This document shows, piece by piece, positions 51,460-62,125 of a DNA stretch of 64,000 bases. The translations under genes and the position numbers were made by a program. Each line of letters begins with the position of its first letter. Positions within the stretch are counted from its first letter, which is position 1. The notes below the pieces were generated by a model. It did no database searches and was not told the origin of the DNA. It saw nothing but the letters and a program-made list of their open reading frames with translations. Source of the stretch: Saccharomyces paradoxus. Lineage: Eukaryota > Ascomycota > Saccharomycetes > Saccharomycetales > Saccharomycetaceae. The stretch lies in the NCBI RefSeq assembly GCF_002079055.1, contig NC_047497.1, positions 124,001-188,000 of the forward strand. The letters are read 5' to 3'.

Positions 51460-52194
51460 ATGTTAAGCGGTACACTTATTATTGCCTGTTTATTGGTGAT
51501 GGTAACAACCATAGCGCTAGTAGCAGTGCAGAAGGCATCGTCCAAGACAGGGGTCAAGCAAAAAAGTTATCAACCATCTGTCGTAATCGCAGGTCCTCAA
51601 AATTCTGGTAAAACTAGCTTGTTTACGTTGCTGACCACTGATTCGGTAAGACCAACTGTTGTTTCTCAAGAACCGTTATCAGCGGCGAGTTACGATGGTT
51701 CTGGTATAACTCTGGTGGACTTTCCAGGTCATGTAAAGTTGCGCTATAAACTCTCCGAATACTTGAAAACAAGAGCCAAGTTTGTTAAAGGGTTGATATT
51801 TATGGTGGATTCCACAATTGATCCTAAGAAATTAACCACAACCGCTGGGTTCTTGGTAGACGTATTATCAATCACTGAATCTAGCTGCGAGAACGGTATT
51901 GATATCTTGATTGCATGCAATAAAAGCGAATCGTTCACTGCAAGACCACCATCAAAGATCAAAGATGCTTTAGAAAATGAAATTCAAAAGGTTATTGAAA
52001 GAAGAAAAAAATCGTTGAACGAAGTTGAAAGAAAAATTAATGAAGAAGATGATGCAGAGAACGGTCTTGACATTTTGCAGTCAGCCAACGGGTTCAAGTT
52101 CGCAAATTTGGAGGGATCTGTAGTTGCCTTTGAGGGCAGTGTTAATAAGAGAAAAATTTCCAAATGGCGCGAATGGATAGATGAGAGACTGTAA
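51460..52194 (+). CDS. SRP102: SRP102, signal recognition particle receptor beta subunit (244 aa)
   Basis: Srp102 is the membrane-anchored GTPase that holds the SRP receptor alpha subunit Srp101 at the ER for co-translational targeting. A single N-terminal membrane span covers about residues 3-24. The Arf/Sar-like G domain follows: GPQNSGKTSLF (about 46-56), DFPGH (about 86-90), and NKSES at the G4 position, where Asp of the usual NKxD is replaced by Glu. The length matches S. cerevisiae (YKL154W). The start ATG at 51460 directly precedes the membrane span. Confidence 0.95.
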   Translation: MLSGTLIIACLLVMVTTIALVAVQKASSKTGVKQKSYQPSVVIAGPQNSGKTSLFTLLTTDSVRPTVVSQEPLSAASYDGSGITLVDFPGHVKLRYKLSEYLKTRAKFVKGLIFMVDSTIDPKKLTTTAGFLVDVLSITESSCENGIDILIACNKSESFTARPPSKIKDALENEIQKVIERRKKSLNEVERKINEEDDAENGLDILQSANGFKFANLEGSVVAFEGSVNKRKISKWREWIDERL

Positions 52195-52340
52195 TATAAT
52201 CATGATTTATAGGCTAGACAAAAAGATAGATAGTTTATAAACAAGCACAAATATAGGCCTAAGTTTCACGCCCATAAGAAAAAAAAAAGGTAGACTTACC
52301 AGAAGTGCAATATCGAAATAACTAAATTGATTGTAAAAAA

Positions 52341-52412
52341 CACTCACGATGGGGGTCGAACCCATAATCTTCTGATTAGAAGTCAGACGCGTTGCCATTA
52401 CGCCACGCGAGC
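52341..52412 (-). tRNA. tR(UCU)K: tRNA-Arg (anticodon UCU)
   Basis: On the minus strand the 72-nt gene begins GCTCGCGTGGCGTAATGGC and ends CCCCATCGTGAGTG. The anticodon TCT lies in the loop CTTCTAA, and the B box is GGTTCGACCCC. There is no intron. The transcript runs straight into six T (52335-52340), a Pol III terminator. LTR relics are on the upstream side only. Confidence 0.97.
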
Positions 52413-52518
52413 ATATATTCTGTTGAGACTATTAATCTCATGGGAGATAGTAATACTATAGTACCATCGAATAAATTTGATATGATCTGAAGGCTAAGTT
52501 TGTCGTAGGATGTATTTT

Positions 52519-52543
52519 TGTTGGAACGAGTGAAAATTAATAG
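52519..52543 (+). mobile_element. 5' end fragment of a tau (Ty4) LTR
   Basis: TGTTGGAACGAGTG followed by AATTAATAGTG matches the tau start, then is cut by a delta fragment. Together with 53327-53625 it may be one tau interrupted by later insertions. Confidence 0.6.
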
Positions 52544-52600
52544 TGCTGGAATGAAATTCTAATATCATCTATTTAGTATTATATTATAACATGCGGCGCT
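52544..52600 (+). mobile_element. 5' fragment of a delta LTR, forward orientation
   Basis: TGCTGGAATGAAATTC through ATGCGGCG is the first 57 or so bases of a delta, nearly the same as the start of the delta at 29926. It ends abruptly, and a reverse-oriented delta begins four bases later. Confidence 0.75.
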
Positions 52601-52604
52601 ACCA

Positions 52605-52921
52605 TGAGAATTGGGTGAATAATTAGATAATTGTTGGGATTCCATTGTTACTAAAGGCTATATATTAGGTATACGTAGTATATCAGAAGTTTTCATCAAG
52701 GATATGAGAATTCACAAAAGGGAATCGATAGTTCTACATAGTGTTATTATTTTATCTTCTTTCTTTTTACATGTTGTCATTCATTATCCTATTACAGCAT
52801 CAATCCTTGCGTCTCAGCTTCCACTAAATTTGATGACTGTTTCTCAATATTTAAGTCATCTTCTTTCACCGCATGTGATATTATACTACTAAATAAATGA
52901 CATTAGAATTTCATTCCAACA
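52605..52921 (-). mobile_element. Delta solo LTR (317 bp), reverse orientation
   Basis: The plus strand reads TGAGAATTGGGTGAATAATT to ATTTCATTCCAACA, a complete delta in reverse. The flanks (tacca and tcatt) are not duplicated, so it is rearranged or old. The open frame at 52704-52892 lies wholly inside it and is not a gene. Confidence 0.88.
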
Positions 52922-52925
52922 TCAT

Positions 52926-53326
52926 TGTTGGAACATTAATGTTAACTTGAGTTGCTATAGTAACAATATGAATGTTTACATCGTATACTAATTGTTAGAA
53001 TAGTGACTTATTATTCGGAATCTCTAAATTCTTCGGTAATTATTGAAGAAATCAGACGCAATACGTCATTCATGGAAAATGATATGTGACTATGAGATAA
53101 TATGGGCGCAGTAATGTTAAAGCTCTACTACTTGAACGATTAACTTGACATATACATATATAAGGATATGAGTCATTATATTGAAACTACAGTAAATGGT
53201 CTCATCATTATTATATTCATGTTTAATATGACCCATCGGCGTGTGTTTTATATATCTCTCTTATATAGTATAAGAAGATCAGCCTTAATTCTCAATTAAC
53301 ACTACATCCTAACTACTAATTATCGA
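52926..53326 (+). mobile_element. tau (Ty4) LTR, forward, 3' end degenerate
   Basis: Starts TGTTGGAACATTAATG and has GAGTTGCTATAGTAACAAT, CATCGGCGTGTGTTTTATAT and a degenerate CTAATTATC end. The length, about 400 bp, is that of a full tau. Confidence 0.7.
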
Positions 53327-53625
53327 TACTAATGTACATTTCATATACGTTCACGTATGATTGTGCCTAATTGTAGAATATGAAGGGTTATATAAGCAGT
53401 TCAGACAGTACTACAGTCGAGTTAGAGATCTGATAATTGAATCTTGGGGTGGTAGTTATATACATGAGTAATATGAGCCGTCAGATTAAATATATTCGAA
53501 CTACCTGACCTATTATGTTGGTCATCCTTAAGATGGAACAATCAGCGCACGTTTTATATACCTCTTTTACATTGTATAAGGAAATCCGTTTCTGTTCCTC
53601 ATTTATACTAATAATAATTATCAAC
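53327..53625 (+). mobile_element. 3' part of a second tau LTR, forward
   Basis: It resumes tau at CTAATGTACATT, continues with GATTGTGCCTAATTGTAGAA and CAGCGCACGTTTTATATACC, and ends at AATTATCAACA. The first 60 or so bases of tau are missing here and may be the fragment at 52519-52543. Confidence 0.65.
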
Positions 53626-53961
53626 AGTTATAAATTTGCGGAGCTCCGTTATTTACACTTTTTTCTCTTCTTTGTTGTTCATATTTGGCCAGGCAACATC
53701 TTTGTATTTATGGTCTCCGATAATAGCTGTTTATGTAGGCCCTAAATCAAACTATTCATTAATGGTATTCTCGCAATTAACATAACGGCGGGAATTGAAA
53801 AGGCCGAGAGAGGCATATAATATAATCGTGTCAAAAAAACGTTATCTTGACTGTATATAGCTACTTAACCTGAGAAAATAAACTATACACGTCTATATCA
53901 TTGATATATTCAGTAAGAAAAATGGAGGGAAAAAGAAATCATCAAATCATTCATTCTTCAC

Positions 53962-54705
53962 TTATTTCTTACCTTGGTTGGCAACGGCAGCGGCACCAGC
54001 AGCGGCAGCTTCTGGGTCCAAGTAGTAAGATGGCTTAGATGGCTTCAAGTTTTCATCCAATTCGAAAACCAATGGGATACCAGTTGGAATGTTCAACTTA
54101 GCAATGTCAGCATCGGAGATACCTTCCAAGTGCTTAACTAAACCTCTCAAGGAGTTACCGTGAGCAGCGACCATGACGGTCTTACCGCTCAACAAGTCCT
54201 TGGCAATGACATCTTGCCAGTATGGCAACAATCTGTCAATAACCAAAGCCAAAGATTCGGTTTCTGGCAAGACATTTGGGTCAACGTACTTGTATCTTTC
54301 ATCACCCTTTTGAGAGAATGGAGAGGAAGCGTCGATTGGTGGAGGTGGGACATCGAAAGATCTTCTGTAGGTGTTGAATTTTTCTTCACCAAACTTCTTC
54401 AAAGTTTCGGCCTTGTCCTTACCTTGTAAATCACCGTAGTGTCTTTCGTTCAATCTCCAGGATCTGTTGACTGGGATCCACAATCTGTCAGCCTTTTCCA
54501 AAGCAATGTTAGCGGTTTGGATAGCTCTGGACAACTTAGAAGTGTACAAGACATCTGGGTAGACCTTCTTTTCCTTCAACAATTCACCGGCTCTAGCGGC
54601 TTCTTGTTGACCCTTGGCAGACAATTTAACATCAACCCAACCGGTGAATAAGTTCTTTTCGTTCCATTCGGATTGACCGTGTCTAACTAAAACTAACTTT
54701 GGCAT
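53962..54705 (-). CDS. GPM1: GPM1, phosphoglycerate mutase (247 aa)
   Basis: Gpm1 interconverts 3- and 2-phosphoglycerate in glycolysis and gluconeogenesis. The start [15 protein letters not shown] carries the catalytic RHG (residues 8-10). Other landmarks are [10 protein letters not shown], the second active-site His in AAHGNSLRG, and the Ala-rich flexible C-terminal tail ending NQGKK. It is 247 residues and differs from the S. cerevisiae sequence I remember at only one position (Val for Ile before AAHG). The frame extends 26 codons upstream, but that part is leader. Codon use is extremely biased, as for other glycolytic genes. Confidence 0.98.
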   Translation of the reverse strand: MPKLVLVRHGQSEWNEKNLFTGWVDVKLSAKGQQEAARAGELLKEKKVYPDVLYTSKLSRAIQTANIALEKADRLWIPVNRSWRLNERHYGDLQGKDKAETLKKFGEEKFNTYRRSFDVPPPPIDASSPFSQKGDERYKYVDPNVLPETESLALVIDRLLPYWQDVIAKDLLSGKTVMVAAHGNSLRGLVKHLEGISDADIAKLNIPTGIPLVFELDENLKPSKPSYYLDPEAAAAGAAAVANQGKK

Positions 54706-55245
54706 TATTGTAATATGTATGTGTTTGTTTGGATACTTTAAAAGAAATATCAAAAAGAATATTAAGAAGGGAAGGAAATACACTAGAGGTAAGAAGAAGT
54801 AAGAGGGAAGAAGAAAATCTGTTGTTTATTTCTTCTTTGTTATATAACAAACCCAAGTAGCAATTTGGCCATACATTAAAAATGAGAATCGCCCTCCCTG
54901 GCAACAGCCACAACTCGGTACTATTGTTCATCACGATCATGAAACTCGCTGTCAGCTGAAATTTCACCTCAGTGGATCTCTCTTTTTATTCTTCATCGTT
55001 CCACTAACCTTTTTCCATCAGCTGGCAGGGAACGGAAAGTGGAATCCCGGTTGGCGAGCATCCTCTTTTCTTTGAGAAAAGAAGAAGCTTGTGTGTGGGT
55101 GCGCGCGCAAGCATCTTTCCGCATTAAGAAATAAACCACAAAGGTTACTTATACATCATTATGGCTATATATATATATATATATATATATAGCCATAATA
55201 TATATATTACGTGTGATCGAAACCATCGCGCATGTGCTTTTACAT
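54706..55245. other. GPM1 promoter and NNR2 3' region
   Basis: 540 bp with no gene. It includes CATCC/CTTCC-type Gcr1 motifs (for example agCATCCtc near 55060), a GTGTGTGGGTGC block near 55091 that loosely resembles a Rap1 site, and the 42-bp palindrome listed separately. Gcr1/Rap1 control is expected for GPM1. Confidence 0.45.
55158..55199. repeat. 42-bp perfect palindrome
   Basis: ATTATGGCT and AGCCATAAT arms flank twelve AT dinucleotides, giving a perfectly self-complementary 42-mer. It lies 47 bp past the NNR2 stop, in its 3' UTR or terminator. Confidence 0.85.
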
Positions 55246-56262
55246 TTATTTGCCGAAGAGCTTAGCGAAGACCTCTCCAACACGGTCATTTAGATCTGTG
55301 GTCTGCATTGCACGTCCCTTAGCCTTAAACCCTAGGCGGGAACACTCTCGTGTGATTGTGCAGCCTGCGTAACAACTCAACATAGCATAATCTGTCCAGT
55401 TTTTCAAAGATTTATCGCTAGACGATTCCCCTTTTTCTTCTTGTTCGCAAATCTTAAAATCATACATTGCACGACTGAATGCAAGCATGCATGATATGGC
55501 TCCTGTCAAAGTATCCCCTTGACCGCCCACTCTCTTGTTGCTACCCTCTTCGCTATTCGTCAACATGTCTTCTTCGCTGTTGGGTGAGAAGATCTTATCT
55601 GACTGGCCTTTCTCTACCACAATACAATTCAGTTCTTGTGCGATCAAGCTGCCCATCTCGGCGTGTGAGTCTCCCTTCTTGCCTATGGCATCACTTAATC
55701 TTTTAAATTCTACCACGTTGGGTGTCAAGATGACCCTGCCTTTAGGGTAGCTCTTCAGCATTTCTTTAACCTCGCTATCTTGAGTTACTAAATACAGTCC
55801 ATCGGCATCAATTACTAATGGGATTTTACCCTCATGCTCTTCAAGTATATATCTTATGATATCCTTGATGGATTTTAACATTAGCGGGTCTCTTCCCAAA
55901 CCAGGTCCAATCACTACAACATGGATCCTATCCAATAAAGAGTTAATTTTCTTTCTCTGTTCGTCCATATCAACATCTAATTTGGTATTACTCATACGAA
56001 GGTACGGATGAACCATTAAGTTTGGGGTGTACGATTTGATGACCGTACCAGCGTTGTATTCGCAGATGACATGTGTCAAATCACAACCCATCAAGGCCGT
56101 AGCATTGGCGCTGAAGTACGGTGCCCCTGTATAATCTTCGCATCCTCCGATAATGCAAACTCTCCCGCCGGATTGTCCCTTATGAAACTTGGGCAATAAA
56201 GGTGGTATGCACCTTTTCTGCGCCAATCTTATGAGTTCTCTATGAGACAGTTCTGCCAACAT
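55246..56262 (-). CDS. NNR2: NNR2, ATP-dependent NAD(P)H-hydrate dehydratase (338 aa)
   Basis: Nnr2 repairs damaged NADH and NADPH hydrates back to the normal cofactors, working with the epimerase Nnr1. The ribokinase-like fold shows GGCEDYTGAPYFSANATALMG near 38-58, VIGPGLGRDPL near 115, DADGLYLV near 153, TPNVVEF near 178, and the catalytic GGQGDTLTGA near 246, with the Asp of GDT in place. The family name is CARKD/YjeF C-terminal domain. It is one residue longer than I recall for S. cerevisiae (YKL151C, 337). It is divergent from MCR1. Confidence 0.94.
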   Translation of the reverse strand: MLAELSHRELIRLAQKRCIPPLLPKFHKGQSGGRVCIIGGCEDYTGAPYFSANATALMGCDLTHVICEYNAGTVIKSYTPNLMVHPYLRMSNTKLDVDMDEQRKKINSLLDRIHVVVIGPGLGRDPLMLKSIKDIIRYILEEHEGKIPLVIDADGLYLVTQDSEVKEMLKSYPKGRVILTPNVVEFKRLSDAIGKKGDSHAEMGSLIAQELNCIVVEKGQSDKIFSPNSEEDMLTNSEEGSNKRVGGQGDTLTGAISCMLAFSRAMYDFKICEQEEKGESSSDKSLKNWTDYAMLSCYAGCTITRECSRLGFKAKGRAMQTTDLNDRVGEVFAKLFGK

Positions 56263-56891
56263 CTTAAGTTATATGGCAGTAATTGTACTAGTACGGTGTT
56301 ATCAATAAATATGTACTAACAGCTATATACGAGCTATATACCTGTTCTCATCTCTACATATATAATCTATTGGATCACGTTGCAAGACCCATCACACCGC
56401 ATCACATCACTCCCTATTCTGCCCTTTACAGCGAAAAGGAGTCGTGTGTGGGTGTGTGCTCCTTTTAACGATTTCAAGAATAATCATTTCCAGTATGCAG
56501 ACTGGCAACAATAGGTGGATGAATTAGGTTAATTTACGATGACCTTCAGTATCCCTCCACGAAATGGCCAACTATCCCCCTCATTATGATGCTTATATCG
56601 TACATGGAACTTGCTACCCCTGACAATTCAAACTTTAAAGGCCTAAGGCCAAACAAGCGTAGGATCTATCGCTCGGAGTATTTCTCCGTTTGAAAAAAGA
56701 AGAGAAATAAGGGCCCTTGATTGGTGTCTTATCGAGAGAGGTACGTATATAAGAATACAGTTTGCCCGCAATGCCTCCTCTTCTCGTGTATTCTTAACTT
56801 TTCCTTCAGTACTAACGTTTTGAAACAAACATACCAACATTAATATAACGTATATAGGTATAGGTTAAAATAATATTCTAAAGTTAAAAAA
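56263..56891. other. Divergent promoter region NNR2/MCR1
   Basis: About 630 bp between divergent starts. There is a GTGTGTGGGTGTGTGCTCC tract near 56444 similar to one upstream of GPM1, and AT-rich DNA before MCR1. No gene is supported; the frame at 56643-56840 looks random. Confidence 0.5.
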
Positions 56892-57800
56892 ATGTTCTCC
56901 AGATTATCCAGATCTCACTCAAAAGCATTACCGATTGCTCTAGGTACAGCTGCTATAGCAGCTGCTACTGCTTTCTATTTTGCCAACCGTAACCAGCATT
57001 CCTTTGTCTTTAATGAATCAAACAAAGTGTTTAAGGGTGATGACAAATGGATCGACTTGCCAATATCTAAAATAGAGGAAGAATCCCACGATACGAGAAG
57101 GTTTACTTTTAAGCTGCCTACTGAAGACTCGGAAATGGGTTTGGTTCTAGCATCTGCTCTGTTTGCCAAATTTGTCACACCAAAGGGTTCAAATGTGGTT
57201 AGACCATACACTCCCGTGAGTGAACTTTCCCAAAAGGGTCATTTCCAGTTGGTCGTCAAGCATTATGAAGGCGGTAAGATGTCCTCGCACTTGTTCGGTC
57301 TAAAACCAAATGACACCGTTTCCTTTAAGGGCCCTATTATGAAATGGAAGTGGCAACCTAATCAGTTCAAGTCAATAACTTTGTTAGGTGCAGGTACAGG
57401 TATCAATCCTCTATACCAATTGGCTCACCATATAGTCGAAAACCCAAACGATAAGACCAAAGTTAACTTGCTGTACGGGAATAAGACACCTCAAGACATT
57501 TTACTAAAGAAGGAGTTGGATGAATTGAAGGAGAAGCATCCCGACAAGTTCGATGTTACTTACTTTGTTGACGACAAGCAAGATGTCCAAGATTTTGATG
57601 GCGAAACCGGTTTCATTTCCAAAGATTTCATTCAAGAGCATGTGCCAGGTCCAAAGGAAGACACACATTTATTTGTCTGCGGTCCCCCACCATTCATGAA
57701 TGCTTACTCAGGTGAGAAGAAATCACCTAAGGACCAAGGCGAATTGATTGGTATCTTAAACAATTTGGGCTACTCTAAGGACCAAGTTTTCAAGTTTTAA
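56892..57800 (+). CDS. MCR1: MCR1, mitochondrial NADH-cytochrome b5 reductase (302 aa)
   Basis: Mcr1 passes electrons from NADH to cytochrome b5 and to erythroascorbyl radicals. It occurs in the outer membrane and, after inner-membrane cleavage, in the intermembrane space. The basic presequence [14 protein letters not shown] is followed by a hydrophobic sorting segment (about 14-33). FAD-binding RPYTPVSE lies near 103, and GGKMSSHL follows near 126. NAD-binding [12 protein letters not shown] and [12 protein letters not shown] close the module, and the C-terminus is VFKF. The length is the same as in S. cerevisiae (YKL150W). Confidence 0.97.
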   Translation: MFSRLSRSHSKALPIALGTAAIAAATAFYFANRNQHSFVFNESNKVFKGDDKWIDLPISKIEEESHDTRRFTFKLPTEDSEMGLVLASALFAKFVTPKGSNVVRPYTPVSELSQKGHFQLVVKHYEGGKMSSHLFGLKPNDTVSFKGPIMKWKWQPNQFKSITLLGAGTGINPLYQLAHHIVENPNDKTKVNLLYGNKTPQDILLKKELDELKEKHPDKFDVTYFVDDKQDVQDFDGETGFISKDFIQEHVPGPKEDTHLFVCGPPPFMNAYSGEKKSPKDQGELIGILNNLGYSKDQVFKF

Positions 57801-57961
57801 GCATGGAAGAAAAAATAGATATTCTTGTTTATTTTGGATCGTTTGAAGGAATTTAGTAAATGTATAAAATATATATATTCATGTGCATCATCAAAGGTTC
57901 TTTCAAAAAGACTTGATTTAAATTTTTGATATGGTAGGAACACATAATAGAGAAATATCTC

Positions 57962-59179
57962 TTAAGTCATGAATTTGGAGATAAATTCCTTAGTCTGTCC
58001 TATCTCATCTTTCTGGATGTCTAAAGTGTATGCAGGAATGGCAAATTTTTCCCAATCAATAGCCTTACCTTCCCTTTCTCTGGATTGAGATAGTTCCATC
58101 CAATCGATGCTGTCAAATGGTTTACTACTCAGCAAATTCTCATTTTTTTGCCAAGTCACCAAATTATTGATAAATTCAGGATCCCAGAACATACGGTGAT
58201 CCTTGTCCTTCCATGAAACATGCGACGTATCCGGTTCTACTTCTACAATTTCTAACCAACGTCTCCTTGGCAAGCACTTGTCCAATGCCAAGAACCTTGT
58301 ATCGTCGTATCTAGAATCACGCTCATCCTCTTCCTGGTCATTTGCAATACCGCACCTTTCATCATCGTCACTAGATAAATCTAAATCAATTTCATTATTA
58401 TTTTTTTTTGTCCTTGACGTTGACGTGTTTGGCGATTGATGGCTCCTTTTATTATGTTTAATGGATGCCAAGAACCTGACGTGCAGATGAGCGCTCAGCC
58501 ACCATTGAGGGCGCAAATCTCTTAATAGTTGCCAGGTCACTGGACTCCCCAGTTCTCCCTTCTTAATATCTTGTTCAAAAAAAGGTTTAAACTTTAATAA
58601 GTGTTTAACATTACCATGATAAACGACTCCATTGGGCCAATCATGGCTCAGCATAATATCAATACGATGCTTTATCATAAAAAGGGGAGCAATATCAGAC
58701 AGTCTTACATGATACAAATTCCTTATATTAGCTTTCCAATTGTTATTTTCTAGGTCATTCCAACTTGGCCGTTCCTTATTAAAATCCCACTCTTTCCATA
58801 TTCCACTTAATGACCCTATCCTTATGCCTCTAAACCATATAACGTTAGAATATCCCATATAGAAAATGTTTTTTGCTGCGTAGCCACCATGTGGCAAAAG
58901 CATTAAATGTCTCATAGACTCGTGATTGCCGCCAATGAAAATAGTAGGGACAGGAGCTTCGATTTCGTTATTGTAGTATGATATAAAATCACCGAGTCTT
59001 TGGTATTTGGGTGGTATGGCTATTGATTTGAAATCCTGACCACCACGAATACTTTGAAAATCTCCAAGAATAATTAATAGATCGATGGGAGTCTTTGCAT
59101 GAATTCGTGCCACTTCTTTATAAATTTGATTTAGCTGACCATGACAGCATCCTTGTACAGCAATTCGTAATTTAGTCAT
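57962..59179 (-). CDS. DBR1: DBR1, RNA lariat debranching enzyme (405 aa)
   Basis: Dbr1 cuts the 2'-5' bond of excised intron lariats and is also a host factor for Ty1 transposition. The calcineurin-like phosphoesterase motifs are GCCHGQ (10-15), GDFQS (39-43), GGNHES (83-88), SHDWP and SAHLHVRF. The C-terminal part is the debranching domain with an acidic Ser/Asp stretch near 310. The start at 59179 (MTKLRIAVQG) gives the known 405 residues. The frame runs 35 codons further upstream with no conserved content. Confidence 0.96.
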   Translation of the reverse strand: MTKLRIAVQGCCHGQLNQIYKEVARIHAKTPIDLLIILGDFQSIRGGQDFKSIAIPPKYQRLGDFISYYNNEIEAPVPTIFIGGNHESMRHLMLLPHGGYAAKNIFYMGYSNVIWFRGIRIGSLSGIWKEWDFNKERPSWNDLENNNWKANIRNLYHVRLSDIAPLFMIKHRIDIMLSHDWPNGVVYHGNVKHLLKFKPFFEQDIKKGELGSPVTWQLLRDLRPQWWLSAHLHVRFLASIKHNKRSHQSPNTSTSRTKKNNNEIDLDLSSDDDERCGIANDQEEDERDSRYDDTRFLALDKCLPRRRWLEIVEVEPDTSHVSWKDKDHRMFWDPEFINNLVTWQKNENLLSSKPFDSIDWMELSQSREREGKAIDWEKFAIPAYTLDIQKDEIGQTKEFISKFMT

Positions 59180-59555
59180 GTGTAAAGCAATAAACGTCCG
59201 TGCACATTCATCTTTAGCTTCATATTTTATTCGCCATAAGATCTTTTCCTGCTCGTTTTTTGTAAGGGCTAGAAAAGTATACATCTGCCAATGATGAGAA
59301 AAAATTAAAATGCAATAAGAGTAAAAGAGACGCCTTATAAAAAAAAATGAAATTAATAAATAAATAAATAAATAGTAAGTTAATAAATAACTAAATAAAT
59401 AGAGTATGTATAAGAAGAAACTTTATGTAAATGTATATTGATAGATATATATACAAATTAGTGAGTCAGTGGTAAGTAGGTGCAAACGCACAAAAAAAGT
59501 GCAAGTAAAGAAGGGTATGACATTCTTTTCTGTAACATACAAATGAAAATCAAAA
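59180..59555. other. DBR1 promoter and SDH1 3' region with AAAT-type tandem repeat
   Basis: 376 bp between tandem minus-strand genes. At 59345-59402 a run of imperfect ATAA/AAAT tetranucleotides forms a simple repeat. TATATA near 59443-59451 may act in SDH1 3'-end formation. No gene is visible. Confidence 0.55.

Positions 59556-62125
<2,570 letters not shown>

Noticed and set aside
52421-52518. TGTTGAGACT block 8 bp upstream of tRNA-Arg as a possible LTR start
   Set aside because: It has the TG start but neither the sigma, tau nor delta body, and the distance does not fit Ty3 insertion.
52704-52892. 62-codon frame near tRNA-Arg
   Set aside because: It lies entirely within a reverse delta LTR; the same translation pattern appears in the other delta (29961-30203).
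54706-54783. 26-codon N-terminal extension of GPM1
   Set aside because: It is hydrophobic leader sequence with no conservation; [10 protein letters not shown] is the known mature start.
59180-59284. 35-codon N-terminal extension of DBR1
   Set aside because: The known 405-residue protein begins at MTKLRIA, directly before the first metal-binding motif; the extra codons lie in the promoter.
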